Shown here one piece after another: positions 33,744 through 45,534 of a stretch of 64,000 nucleotides of DNA. Origin of the DNA: Sabethes cyaneus (lineage: Eukaryota; Arthropoda; Insecta; Diptera; Culicidae); contig NC_071353.1 of assembly GCF_943734655.1 (NCBI RefSeq), positions 147,046,043 through 147,110,042 of the forward strand, read 5' to 3'. Each line of letters starts with the position of its first letter. The first letter of the stretch is position 1. Under the pieces are notes generated by a model, which saw only the letters and a program-made list of their open reading frames with translations, made no database searches and was not told the DNA's origin. The position numbers were made by a program, and so were the translations under genes.

Positions 33744-34465
33744 ACCTTTGTTATAGTACAACAAAGGTAAAAAGGAAGATCGAGTGAGCAAAAAAGGAAT
33801 AACGAGACAAGTAGAGGGAAGACGGGACAGAAAAAGAAAAAAAAACGTGGCAAAAGGTAGGAAAACGGAAAAGAAAAAGAGGGAAAACGGAACAGAAAAC
33901 AAGATAAATCAGAAGGGAAAAGAGGACTAACGAGAGAAAAAAAGAAAACCGAGGAAAACGAGGTCAAACAGGATATGAAAGGATAAAGATGGAATAAAAT
34001 GGGATGGGAAAATGGTACAGAAAAAACGAAAAGAAAGAAGAAGAATGACAAAAGGAAAGGTAAAACGGGAGGAGAGACGATAAAAAAGGGAAACCGGAGG
34101 GAAAAGGGAAAAAAGAGAGCCAAAAACGTGACAGAAAGAAAAACAGAGCATCTGGAAGAAAAAAAACAAAAAAAAGGTGAAGTCGAAAAGGAAAGGAGAT
34201 GAAAAGCGAACACTGGAAACGTAAAAAGAAAAAGGAAAGAGAAAACATGGATAACGGGAGAGAAAATTACAAAAAAACGAGTGAAAAACAAGAAGAAACA
34301 CAAGAAAAAAATTTGAAAAATGGTACAGAAGACAAAGAAAAATGAAACAATGAAACAGAAAACAAGGGACAGAAAAAAAAGAAAAACGACAGTAAAAGAA
34401 AACGGAAACAAAAAATGGAAAATCAGAGCTGGAAAAGAGAAAAACATGAGAAAAACGATTTTTCT
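33744..34465. repeat. Palindrome followed by a homopurine tract
   Basis: ACCTTTGTT (33744-33752) and AACAAAGGT (33760-33768) form a 9-bp palindrome around a 7-base centre. About 700 bases of GAAAAAACGAAAAG-type sequence follow. The 235-codon and 124-codon minus-strand frames over this tract are Phe/Ser/Leu artefacts. Confidence 0.8.
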
Positions 34466-35079
34466 AGAATTTTCCTAGAGAAAACCCTTCAACTGATTAA
34501 AGTGAAAAATTGTATACATCTTACGGTAGCTTTTGGCTATATTTTAACATATTTTGTTTTTGGAAAAAGTCATTGAAACAGTTGCTATAGTTAATCTCCT
34601 GGAACTCTTCTAAGATAAGGCGTCTTGCGGTGAGCACGATATCTATGCACTGAATCATCGGAAAAACCAAAAAGAAATCGATGATAAAATACATTATCTA
34701 CAGATTGATCGAAGGAATCAGCAAAATAATCATTTTTGAAGAAATGGCGGCTTGTTAAATATAAAAAGTCGATTTTTGGCATTAATTTTGCTCTTAAATT
34801 GTCCATAAAATAAGAAATATTAATCGGTGAGGAAACACCTTCGATTAATTTCTTTAGAATATATCTTTAGAACACTTGCAAGTTTAGTTTCTAGTACAAT
34901 TTGAATCCAATTTCAAGTCTAATTTCATCAGTTACCAAATTATTGAATATTCAATAATCTATATCAAAAATAACAAACCCGTTAAATTTTTTGTCACAAA
35001 ATACCGACAAACTGAGTATTTCCGTATAACTTTTACTTTCATATATAACTTCTGCAAATCGACCGAAAAGCAAACGATG
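34466..35079. other. Spacer, nothing recognised
   Basis: A short TTTGAATCCAATTTCAAGTC stretch at 34900-34920 is the complement of the 12-base array word. Otherwise no feature is supported. Confidence 0.4.
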
Positions 35080-35281
35080 CTGACCGTACGTGGGCGAGTG
35101 TGAGAAGCATAGCATGTAACGCTCATTCCACTGGCGCAAGTGTACGGCAAACTACCGCTGGTGCTGTGTGCATTTCTTTTGCTACCGACACACTCGCGAG
35201 CGCACAGCCTGGTAGCATCGTTCAGCGTAGCCCGCTCACGGAACCAACAGCTCGTGTGCTATTAACAACCGGTCCGCGAGC
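35080..35281 (+). promoter_or_regulatory. GC-rich patch upstream of ZnF copy 4: possible promoter / 5' exon
   Basis: Bases 35080-35290 are much more GC-rich than their surroundings and include TCAGCG, CGCGAGCG and a consensus-like splice donor GTGAGT after 35281. A 42-codon open frame follows at 35295-35423 without recognisable motifs. A noncoding first exon for copy 4 would fit the position. It would not supply a start codon, because copy 4 has no early Met. Confidence 0.3.
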
Positions 35282-35819
35282 GTGAGTAGGATGTATGGCT
35301 ACAGATTTTGCTGAAGAAATCTTCACACTTTACATGCGGGCCCTCGTGAGCATCCGGTGTCAACAGCTCGGATTGCAATGTCGTTGGTGGAAACAAATAA
35401 ATGTTGCCAATATTGTGTCCTAGGACGGTGTGGAACGGCTAGTGGTCGACCTTCTTCCTTATGAAGAAATGATGCTTTAAATACGTTACAAGTCCTTTAA
35501 ATTTTTCGAATACGGCCCGAAGTACTAAATCAGGTGACAATTTTTTACGTCTGTAAGAGAAAAGGTTGCAGAGTCAACGACAGCGTCAATGCTTTGCAGC
35601 ATAACGTGATTGTTAAATATTTGTCCTGGTTCAAGCTGTCAGTTTGAGTAAATTTGTACAGAAATTCGCACAAAATCTTTCCATCTTTCAAAACTTCTGC
35701 ACGCCTGCTATCCGAATTTTGAGCTATCAATTAGACCTGTTCATAATGACAGGAATCATTCAAGATCTTGTTCACACAAGCTACCGAATCAAAGTAAAAA
35801 TAATTCACTGCAACAAGTA

Positions 35820-35839
35820 CCTGTTCTCTTCTGTTGCAG
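35820..35839 (+). other. 3' splice acceptor of ZnF copy 4
   Basis: CCTGTTCTCTTCTGTTGCAG ending at 35839. Similarity to the copy 2 flank extends upstream to GATCTTGTTCACACAAGCTA (35764-35783). Confidence 0.75.
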
Positions 35840-38800
35840 CGTTGCGGACCATTTGAAGCCGAACCCTGCTGCTGCTGATGTTGATGAAGACCAGAGTGAA
35901 AGTTCAACAATCTATAATTGCAGTATTTGCGACAGGCCGTACAAGCACAAGAATTCCCTTACCAGACATCTTAACAGCCACATACGTTCGCACAAATGCA
36001 AGATTTGCGGAAAAAAGTTCAAAAACCATCAATGGCTCGTAAGGCACATGAAATTTCATAACACCGCGCAATGGTTCAGCTGCGACATTTGCGGCAACAA
36101 ATACCAGCACCAGCATTCGCTCGTGCGGCATCTTGAGTCGCACGACAGCAGCTATGGCGTCAAGTGTGACATTTGCGACAAATCACTGGCCTCCAAAGAT
36201 TGTCTAAAGCACCACCTGATTCACGTCCACAAACGTCAACCGAGCTCGGATGATGAAACACTGCGCTGCAAGGCGTGTGATAAACGGTTTTATTTTGCTA
36301 ACCATTATTTGAAGCACATGGAAAGGCACCACTCGGCAAAGCATCCGCACGGATGTGAGACCTGCGGTAAACTGTTTACCTCTCGGAACAAGCTCGCAAC
36401 GCACATGACAAGGGCACACAAGACGAACCTACGGTTCGCCTGTGGTAGCTGCGGTAGACAGTACGAATATAGGAGATCTCTTCTGAGACATCAAAGGAAG
36501 CGCCATGCTGGCGCTACTACTGCGGATGACAGTGGGGCCAACAATGGCGAGGAATTATCCACCAATGTGAATGTGGAGCAAAACATCGACACCCAGAGCA
36601 GTGAATCGAAACCGGATGACGACAATTTAACATGCGGAATTTGTAGCAAAAAGTTTAAAAACAAAAAACAATTATCGACTCATCTGACCAGGCACAACAC
36701 CGCGGAGCGTTCGTACGCCTGCACGATTTGCGACAAAACGTTCAGAACCAATCAACGGCTAACGTATCACCTGACTGTACACACTGCTAGGAGGACGCAT
36801 ACGTGCGACACTTGCGGCAAACTGTACCAAAACAGGAGTTCTCTTCTGAGACATCAAAGAGCACAACATGGTACTGCTGCTACTGAGGCGGTTAAGAGTG
36901 GTGACAACGACGACAAGGACGAATCGTCCTCTAATGTGAGTGTGGAGCAAACGCTGAAGGATGAAGACGTTTCCTCCGATGATTGTTCGGGTCAAAACCA
37001 AGAGGTCCAAGCTAATGAGTCGGAGTTGGTCAATAACGACTCAGAATTCTCCGAGTTGGAAGACGACAATCTCAAATCGTTCAATGATGATGTAAAGCAA
37101 AATGTTGGAATCCACAGCGACGAACTGAAGCTGGAAGGTGACAGTTTAGAACTCTCCGATGGTAATTTGGAGTCTAAAATAGAGTTTCAACATAACGAGC
37201 TGAAGTTGGATGACAATTCCGAATTCTCCGAGGACGAGCCGATGTTGCTGGGAGATGACGATTTAAAATCTTCCCTAGATTATGTGGAGCAAAACGCAGA
37301 AATCCAGAGCAGCGAGTCGAATCTGGAAGATGACAACCTAAAATGCGAAATATGTAACAAAAATTTTAAACTTAAAGGGTCATTAAGAAGACATCTAAGC
37401 AGCCACGACTCTTCGGAGCGTTCGTACGACTGTATGATTTGTTACAAAACGTTTGGAACCAATCAACGGCTATCGATTCACATGAAGTTACATACTGCTA
37501 GCAGGCTGCATACGTGCGACATCTGCAGCAAACAGTACCAACATAAGAGAACTCTTGTGAGACATCAAAAAGAGCAACATGGTACTACTGCTACTGGTGT
37601 GGATGAGAGTGAAGACAACAACGCCAAGAAATCGTCCTCCAATGCGACTGTGGATCAAACGGTGGAGACCCAGAATAGCGAACTGACGCTGGAAGTTGAA
37701 GTCAATTTGGAATCATCCAATAATCATTCGGGTCAAAACGTAGAAGTCCAACAAGCTAACAAGCGGAGGCTGGATGATAACGATTCAGAATTCTCCGAGG
37801 ATAAAAACGGAGAAGCTCAGAGCACTGAACTGATGTCGAACGAGGACAATCTTAAATCCTCCAATGACGACATGCACACCAAGAAGCTTCCCTACAGTTG
37901 CACGATTTGCGACAAAAAGTTTGTACGCGAACGAGGGCTGCGGACTCACATGACTTTTCACACTGGTAGGCGGCAGTATGCATGTGACATCTGTGGCAAA
38001 CAATACCGGGTCAGCGAAAACCTCCGCAGTCATAAACAGGAAGTGCATGAGAGCACTGAAAAGCCCGTCGTGTATAAGTGTGAGCTTTGCAGCAGAGAAT
38101 TATCCTCCCGGTATAGGCTGAAGCAACACATGAAAATCCACGACCCTTTGAAATGCGAGCTGTGTGACCGAACTTTTCTCAACAAGAGACATTTGCTGAG
38201 CCACCAGAAATGGCATAGGCTTCAGGGTCCACATAATTGTGTCATTTGCGGGAAAAACTTTGTCAATAAACAACGCCTAAGGACTCACATGCAATGTCAT
38301 ACCGACAGGGGATTGTTCACATGTGGTATTTGCGGACAAAAGTACGAACTAAGGAGATCTCTTCGGAGACATATGCGTACGATGCATGAAGGTACCACAG
38401 AAAGTATGACAGTGAAAAAGCATGACGAAGGCAACAAAGAGTTCTCCTTGGAGAAGGAATTTAAGTGTGAATTATGCAGTCGAACGTTTGCCCTAAAAAG
38501 CCAACTAGGGACGCACTTGGAATGGCACAGCCGGCAGCCAATAAAGTGCGAGATTTGTCAGGAAAAGTTTGAAACTCTTCAACGGCTCACGGATCACAAA
38601 GTAGCTTGCCACAACGAACAGCAACACTTCATGTGTGATATTTGTGGCGAACAATGCACAGATGAAATTTCACTCAGAAGCCATTCTTACCACCATCAGG
38701 AAAATCCGGCGTTTAAGTGCCGTGTTTGTGACAAACAGCTCCGTACCAGATTCTCATTCAATCGACACATGAAATTACACACGAACGAACCGAAAAAGCA

Positions 38801-39656
38801 GTGCACCATTTGCGGAAAGTCCTATAGCTCAAACGCTTACCTAGCGGGACACATGGCCATCCACAACAAGCAAAAACTGAAGCACACGTGCACTGTTTGT
38901 GACAAACCGTTTCTTTATCCGAATGCTCTTGTGTTTCACATGAGAACCCACACCGGCGATCGGCCGTACCGATGTGACTTATGTGGCATAGCATTTATAA
39001 GAAGTGGTAGCTTAAACAAACACATGCTGCGGCACCAGGCCAACGGTAAAAAATTCAAATGTAATGTCTGTGGTCAAGAATTTCACTCCAAACGGCATGA
39101 GATGGAACATCGCAAAACTCACCGCACAGATGGCTCTTATACTTGCATCGTCTGCAGGAAAGGGTTCCCAGCTGCGGCAAATCTTGCCAGTCATATGGTT
39201 TGTCACAGCCAAAATCGTCCGTTCGAGTGTGACGTTTGCGGATCAACGTACAAATCACGTCAAACTCTCAATTATCACAAGAAAAGCCACATGTCCCTCG
39301 AGCCAAAGCCCTCCAACAAACCGTTTAAGTGTACGGTGTGCGAGGGAAAATTCCAGCACGACGAACAACTTCGCGAACATCTAGCGAAGCACGAGGAATA
39401 CAAACATCATTGTTCGATATGCAAACGCAGCTTCCGGGAGCGGTCCAATTTGACCAAGCACATGATCGTACACACCAATGAGCGTCCGTACGATTGCGCG
39501 CTTTGCGGTCGTCTCTTTTCACGCCGGAATGCGGCTGCCATGCATCGAGCTCTACATCACTTCAGCGAGGAGCAGGGCGTACCGTCGTCGTCGTCGTCGG
39601 GCGTAGCATCGGCCGACAAAACAGGCTCCGTTCCGGAGCCGAATGGCGACCGTTGA
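35840..39656 (+). CDS. C2H2 zinc-finger protein, array copy 4 (3' exon, longest)
   Basis: About 1271 codons with 32 C2H2 fingers: ten at about 35919-36870, three at 37340-37580 and nineteen at 37885-39560. Acidic repetitive linkers lie at 36880-37335 and 37590-37875. The exon opens with Val-Ala-Asp-His-Leu-Lys-Pro-Asn after the acceptor. The Met that precedes finger 1 in copies 2, 3 and 5 is Ile here, and the next Met lies inside finger 2. This copy therefore needs a start codon from another exon. A few C-terminal linkers are TGDRP/TNERP-like, and most others are atypical. A nuclear DNA-binding role is inferred. Copy 1 has the same block layout. Confidence 0.93.
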
Positions 39657-39732
39657 AGATTCTGCTGAACATTTGTTCACTATACTGAACAAAGACCATG
39701 TTTAACGTTTTCAAATGCCAGTTAAATTGTGG

Positions 39733-39738
39733 AATAAA
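39733..39738 (+). promoter_or_regulatory. Polyadenylation signal of ZnF copy 4
   Basis: AATAAA lies 77 bases after the stop. Confidence 0.5.
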
Positions 39739-39769
39739 TTTAATATTATAAACATTTCCCTGGTTTATT

Positions 39770-40290
39770 GTTCTAACATAACATTTTCTCATAAGATTTG
39801 CTTACTTTTTATGGAGGCGCATGGTGGTGCATGCAAATTATCTAATGGAGGTGCAAAAAAAAACAACACCAATTGACAGCAGTTGTAGAGCAGCCACTTC
39901 TAGTTGCATCAATAACCACAATCCACAATCCACGACACGGTATTTATGCAGGTTGTACTTATTCAAAAGTACTCTTCAGTTCAGCACTTTTTATATTGAT
40001 TTTGGCACTTTTTGATAATTGTAAACCATCGCTCGAACGAGTTCATCACCGTCGCCATCACAAGCAATAACTTTAACTCAACAATTTTTAAGAAACCCGT
40101 TTTCTTTGTCACGTGTCTTCATCCACGCACCACGACCGAAAGAATTGAAATTTGTAACAGGTAGGAACAACAGGAATAGTGTGTTATTATAAACTGAAAC
40201 ACTATTTTGTGCAAAAATAAAGCGAGTGAAACTGAAAATTTTTTATGATCACTTTTGCCCTTCGCTTACTGCGATCTGTCGGTAAAGATA
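39770..40290. repeat. Proximal 3'-flank block of ZnF copy 4
   Basis: The most complete copy of this block. It holds ATGGAGGCGCATGGTGGTGC, ATGCAAATTATCTAATGGAG and, later, AAAATAAAGCGAGTGAAACTG and CGCTTACTGCGATCTGTC, which match 14505-14570. Confidence 0.72.
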
Positions 40291-40299
40291 AAAATCCCT

Positions 40300-40630
40300 A
40301 AATTGTATATCTCTAAAAGTGTTAAAAAATCATTCTTCGTTTTCGAACACACAATCCAGACTATAGATAATTAATTATAATTTGAACACTAAAATAGAAT
40401 GAATGCATTCTGATTAAGAAAAATAAAAAAAGTAGCCGCTAGGCGGTACATCCGAAGAGTGTAGACTCCGGCAAAAGGGTACAGAAACCGAAAATTCGGA
40501 ATTTGAGTTATATTTTGCAACATTGTACGAAAAAATTAAATGTTAGTAGTAATAAAAGGCGAATCATTTGCCTAAGCGTTCTTTGTTGTACCTTTATTAA
40601 ACCGATTTTTTCCTTAAATAAGACGCTATA
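40300..40630. repeat. Distal 3'-flank block of ZnF copy 4
   Basis: Directly continues the proximal block, giving the uninterrupted ancestral order. Landmarks are ACACACAATCCAGACTATAG, AAAGTAGCCGCTAG and TATATTTTGCAACATTGTAC. Confidence 0.72.
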
Positions 40631-40655
40631 TGTGCAAATGTGTGAAGCAAAGGTC

Positions 40656-41170
40656 GGAGCGAAGAGCAAAATAATATAAAAACAATATCAAACTGTGTAA
40701 TAATGCCATATTTTGTTATTGAATAGATATGGAGATACATTGATAACACATTTTGTTATTGAGTAGATATTTTAAACAGTGATTGTAAGATGAGTTTTAT
40801 AACTGATTTTGTTATCATATCTTATTTTGACCTTAAAATGACATTCGATATATTTCATAACATTTTTTTTATTGATCTCTTTATGTAGATAAATATTTTA
40901 TAAAATGATTTTTTAATATCTCATGCTACTGCATTTGTTACTCAATACCTTAATAATACTATAATATGTTATTCTAAACTCTGAATACAGTCATGTTATT
41001 GCTTTGTTATTCAAATAACACAAGTAGTTATTCTTTTGGCCTTAAAGGAGCAAAATTTTGATATTATTTTTTGTTATTTTACCAACTATGTCAGCCAAAA
41101 CAAGATCAAATTTTGATACGAGTTATTCGATTTCCATAACACATTTTGATATCATTTTGCTCTTCGCTCC
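40656..41170. mobile_element. MITE-like element with GGAGCGAAGAGC ends
   Basis: The left end GGAGCGAAGAGCAAAATAAT and the right end, whose complement reads GGAGCGAAGAGCAAAATGAT, are near-perfect inverted repeats of over 20 bases. The interior is very AT-rich with many GTTATT words. No coding frame is present and the target duplication is unclear. Confidence 0.72.
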
Positions 41171-41344
41171 TGCTCGGGTCCCAGCAAGACAAAGCCTTGC
41201 TTGCTCACAGAGTCACAGGTCGAAGAAGAAACCAAATGAATGCTGCCAAAAATGACCTAAACCGAAATGGCCCATTGAGTGTTAGTGCTTCAAGTGTTTT
41301 TTAAACAAATAATTATATTTCGCAACCATTAAGAAATAGTTTTG

Positions 41345-41405
41345 GCAACTCTTTCGTCGGGAATTCTGGTCACGTGCCCAGCCCACCGCCACCGTAGCCT
41401 GCCAC
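41345..41405 (-). mobile_element. Tiny LINE remnant
   Basis: The complement encodes a GHVTRIPDERVAKT-like stretch matching the C-terminal RT region of the outer-LINE family. About 60 bases. Confidence 0.45.
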
Positions 41406-41680
41406 ATGAAGTCTAAATTGAAGTCCAACTTTGAATTAAATTTTAAGTTGATGTCTGAATTGTTCCAACAATAAAAATTTAATTGTTATTCCTATTTCAT
41501 GTCCCATTTCAAATCCAATTTCAGGTCTAGTTTCAAGTCACAGATTCATGTGCTATTTTATATTTAATTTTGACTGCAATTTGACGTCCAGTTTCAATTT
41601 AAATTACTAGTTCAATGTAAGTATTATTAGGAGTTCGATTAAATATCCCATTTCAAGTCCTATTTTATGTCTAACTAACT
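41405..41680. repeat. 12-base array, inverted orientation
   Basis: AAGTCCAATTTCAAGTCTAA-type units, the complement of the array at 30370-30830. Strongly degenerate. Confidence 0.6.
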
Positions 41681-42188
41681 GATTATCCGATCTTACTCGG
41701 GGCCCCTTTGTCTATCAGTCACTTGTACATCCGCTATTCCTTTTTCTTCATTTGAATGTATTTACTCCCTTTGCCAGTTCTGTTCCTGTAGCCATTTGTA
41801 AATCTGTTTTCTTCTCGGTAATCCCTCTAAATCGACACAAAGCCTTTTATACGTTTTTGAATCTCCCCCTTGTTAATGGCCACCCTATTCCCCTTTTCAG
41901 AAATCCAGCCACTTGTACAACTGCTATCGTTCGAAATGCAATAGAAATGCACCCCTTTACTCATTTGAACCTACCACTGTAGCTAATTATGCATTTGTTT
42001 GCTCTCTGGAAATCTCTCTAACGAAAGAAAAACAAAACTTTTTTGCCATATTTCTCTCCTCAGTGGACCCCCCATCCTCACCATCTTGTCTCTCAGCCAC
42101 TTTGGCAACTGCAATCGGTCTAAATGCAAACGCAACCGCTTTTACTTATTGGGATCTCCCCCTATTGTTAGGGACCCTCCTTTTTTCA

Positions 42189-42349
42189 ACCCCCCAGTAC
42201 TGATTCCCTTATATTAAGGAACATGTGTACCAAGCGTTTCGGAGTTATGCCTTCCGCTTTTTGTCAATTCCCCAATGCTGATTTCTTTATGTCAAGGAAC
42301 ATGTGTGCCAAGTTTGAAAGAACCGTCCAGGTGTTTCGGAGTTATGGCC
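42189..42349 (-). repeat. Dispersed repeat family R1, two tandem units
   Basis: Units at 42189-42251 and 42272-42349, each with GTGCCAAG and TTTCGGAGTTATG. A third start (CCCAGTGCTGATTCCCTTAT) lies at 42595-42620. Inverted relative to 17991-18060. Confidence 0.6.
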
Positions 42350-42784
42350 TTACCCCTCCCCCCAGTCACGTAGCCAGAAGGGGGGGCCCAGGGGCCCAAT
42401 TTTGATTTTAACTGTTTTTTTATGTGCATATTTTTTCGTTTAGAACCACAATACATTAAATTTATTATAATATATTAAAGTTATAACCAATAAGATATGC
42501 ATATAATGTATTAGGAGCCAAGATAGGACTCCTGGCCCCCACCTCTGGCTACGGGGCTGCCTCCCCCCATTAGGGTCCCCCCTTTTGTCACCTCCCCAGT
42601 GCTGATTCCCTTATGTCAAGGCCGGCCGGCTAGAGGATAACACGTTTTTTCATTTATCCTTTTGGAAGTCACAGTAATAAAAACCGCATAATTGCTACGT
42701 CTATTTTGAATCGATTTTTGTTCAAACCATCAAAACTCATCCTTAATTGTTCATTCGAAATGTTTCATTTTGTCGTGACGCTCG

Positions 42785-42930
42785 CATTTTTTTTTGGAAT
42801 GACACCCTATACCAATCCTTTGGCGTAAGACGTAGTCCTACGTCAAAATTCAAATTAAATTTTGCGTCCGATTTTAGCTCTAAATTTCAGGTTCCAATTT
42901 CAAGTCCTACTTCATATCGTCCCTAGCATG
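42785..42930. repeat. Palindromic dispersed repeat R3 with a 12-base array
   Basis: GACGTAGTCCTACGTC at 42829-42844 is a palindrome with one mismatch. With flanks TAAGACGTAG and GAATGACA it recurs inverted at 58200-58245. Degenerate array words follow to 42925. Confidence 0.6.
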
Positions 42931-44643
42931 CCCAGACACAAACAGAAGGTTGGACACCGACCTTTCGAAAGCAAGTTTTGGACAGAAAATTACTGATTCA
43001 GATTACCAACTCCAAAGTTCGGAGTTCGACTATTAAAACCTTTTTAACATTAACTTGTATAGAGAAGACGGGACGTGTGTTTCAGCTCGGACCCACCCGG
43101 GAAATTTAAACTGAATTTGAAATCAAACAGAAAATTACACTTTAGATTAGACATTAGATTAGTATTTGGATTGACCATGACCACTGCAGTATTTTTGTAT
43201 GAGAATCTAGCCGTTCGAATCCCCGGGTTTCCTTTAGCTCGGTAAAGGAATCGACAAGATTCTAGAAGCAAAAATCCTGGTGTGTTGGTTAGTGAAACGT
43301 TCCGTGAAATGGTTAATGGTCGTCTCGTTTTCTGGAAATTGAGTTAGTGAACCCAATTCCTTCTCTATTCGCTCGATTCTAGATAAGACTAGGCTTAAGA
43401 TATCAACTTTTAGACCCTGAGAAACAGAGACTCGTTAAATATGCATCCTACCGATAAACAGTTTTAACCTGCTGAATAACTTTTTAAAACATTTGGAAAC
43501 AATTTAAAAATCGTGTGCAAAGTTCTTGATCAGAATTGGGTCTTAAGTGCTTTTTTAAAACAATTCATTATATTTTGCAACCAGTAAAAAATAGATAGTT
43601 ACTATATTCAATAAAATTGCTCATTTTAGTGCGTTCTGCTTTTTTTCTAAAGAGAATTTTTTGGATGCAATTTGAAAAAGCACTAGTGACACATTATAGC
43701 GTCATGGGACACTATCCCTACTATGCAGATCGGTTCCTACTTCACCAAATCCCTGGCATTCTAGTGGAAAATGAAGTACTCTCTAAACAACTATTTTACA
43801 AGGTATTTGTAAAAACATTGATGAAACAGGAGGCGATTCACACGGTAAAAATGGGTGCTAATTGTGTCCCGTAACGCTGGAATGTGTCTAGTGGGTATCA
43901 AGTGTATCACCCCAATAGATGTTTCGCGATCATACCAATAGTATAAAAAGATGCGCTATGTATTATTAGTAAAATTTTTCGAATTTTCCTTTACGGAACA
44001 ATTTACGCATTTTTACACAATACCAAATGATAGCGTTTGCGCGAATTAGCACCACTATGCATTGCTTGCTTAACCCTGCCGACCATTCTCTCCCACCCTC
44101 CGCCCATGTGGGGTGCGAATGGGTATGCGTGTGCGCATCGGTGTAAGCTCCCGCACAGATTTAACCGATTTTTTCGATTTGTTTTTGTAACACGCGCCTG
44201 GTGAAGTCGAGACAATCCCCACTTCGAACTTATAGAACTAGATAAAAACGGATAAAATTTCAATTGTACCGCCACGCCAACCATGTGGGTTGACGGTCGT
44301 AACCGAATTCATATTTTTTCTCGTATTGAATACTGGGACACATATTTGAATTAAATTTAAACCATATTAAAACATACTATTTTCCTTAGACTATTTTCTC
44401 ATCCACATATATATTCATAGTTCATCAAAGGGCTAATCCTTGTCATCTGACTTTTAACTTACACTTCAGAATTCATTCATAGTCAATTCATAAGCATTGG
44501 CTGTGTGTCTTACTGTTTCCAATAGGAATGTTTTATAATAAAAAATAGTGAAATAGTGGCGATAGCAAACAATTCGTCTGTCATATTATTTTTATTTTTA
44601 TCTCTCATTACTATGTGATGCCATGTCGTAAATTTATTTTGGA
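42931..44643. other. Spacer; holds R2 copy B
   Basis: Bases 43480-43690 match the dispersed repeat at 32430-32950. A GC-rich patch at 44060-44160 is unexplained. The open frames at 43617-43874 and 44003-44284 show no known motif and are not called as genes. Confidence 0.4.
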
Positions 44644-44883
44644 TTAAGGCCAAGCCAGCGCACTAGAGAGCGAAAAAAGACGAAGCAAAATTTTCAATGA
44701 CTGCGCTTTTATTAGATGGTTTTGAATACTCAACTGTAGTAACATATCATATCAGGTACGGGTTTTACACACAATGATGTATTCGAAAAACTATGTTGTA
44801 GCGTTATTTAATTAAAATTTTCAAAATGCTATCTTTCTCGATCGCACCAACGCTCTTTGATGCTTGCGCTGCTTCGGCCTTAA
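44644..44883. mobile_element. piggyBac-type MITE candidate (TTAA flanks)
   Basis: TTAA at 44644-44647 and 44880-44883 flank imperfect inverted ends: GGCCAAGCCAGCGCA on the left, and GGCCGAAGCAGCGCA as the complement of the right end. The interior is AT-rich and non-coding. TTAA duplication is the piggyBac hallmark. The family is not identified. Confidence 0.6.
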
Positions 44884-45224
44884 ATGTGCGGTTTGCCGTT
44901 GAATCATCTGAAAGTGATTGAAATAACATGTACTTTGACCAAAGACTTTTGTTGAAAAAATAACAAATTTTTCTCCAACTGCATTAAGCGATATAGGTTT
45001 ACTTTCCAGGAAAATATCATGGATCTTCTGTAGTTTACAGCGATTTCCGTTCCCGTTGTCTCACTATTCCTGCTGTCTCACTGTTGACTACTCTCCCCTA
45101 TACACCGTTTTGTGCTCTACCTATACAGAATAAAGATTCAATTTTCAATCGCAGAACTATTTAGCGAATGATCCCAGTTACTCTGTGTGCCTACATGTGC
45201 GGCCAACTTTTTGTTTACATCTAT

Positions 45225-45325
45225 CGCCATTGCCCGATTTACCGTCACCGGAACGCCAATGTAAAAGTCGGTTCAGATTAGCTGTCACCGGAACGCCGAA
45301 AAAGTCTCATTAACCGTCAACGGAA
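45225..45325. repeat. Short repeat of CCGTCACCGGAACGCC
   Basis: Two good copies (45240 and 45284 areas) and one diverged copy (45312) of a GTCACCGGAACGCC word, spaced about 40 and 28 bases apart. Confidence 0.5.
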
Positions 45326-45534
45326 CTTCCAAACTGATGCATCCATGTCCGCCGGTCCGGCAGAATAAAGGGATAAAATCAGAGATCTCCACTGCCGTCG
45401 GTTACCAGCCATGGCTTTTACCTGTCGCTAGAACTGGTTCCTTGCTAACAGGCTGGATGTCGTTGGCTAAGCTGAGTCGCCCTGAGCCTCTGGGTTTGCC
45501 TCTTCTACGCTATCCTTGTGAAGCTGGACAAACG

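Noticed and set aside
33740..34447. 235-codon minus-strand open frame
   Set aside because: Same artefact on the purine tract after the palindrome.
43617..43874. 85-codon open frame
   Set aside because: Begins within a dispersed repeat (R2) and shows no recognisable domain.
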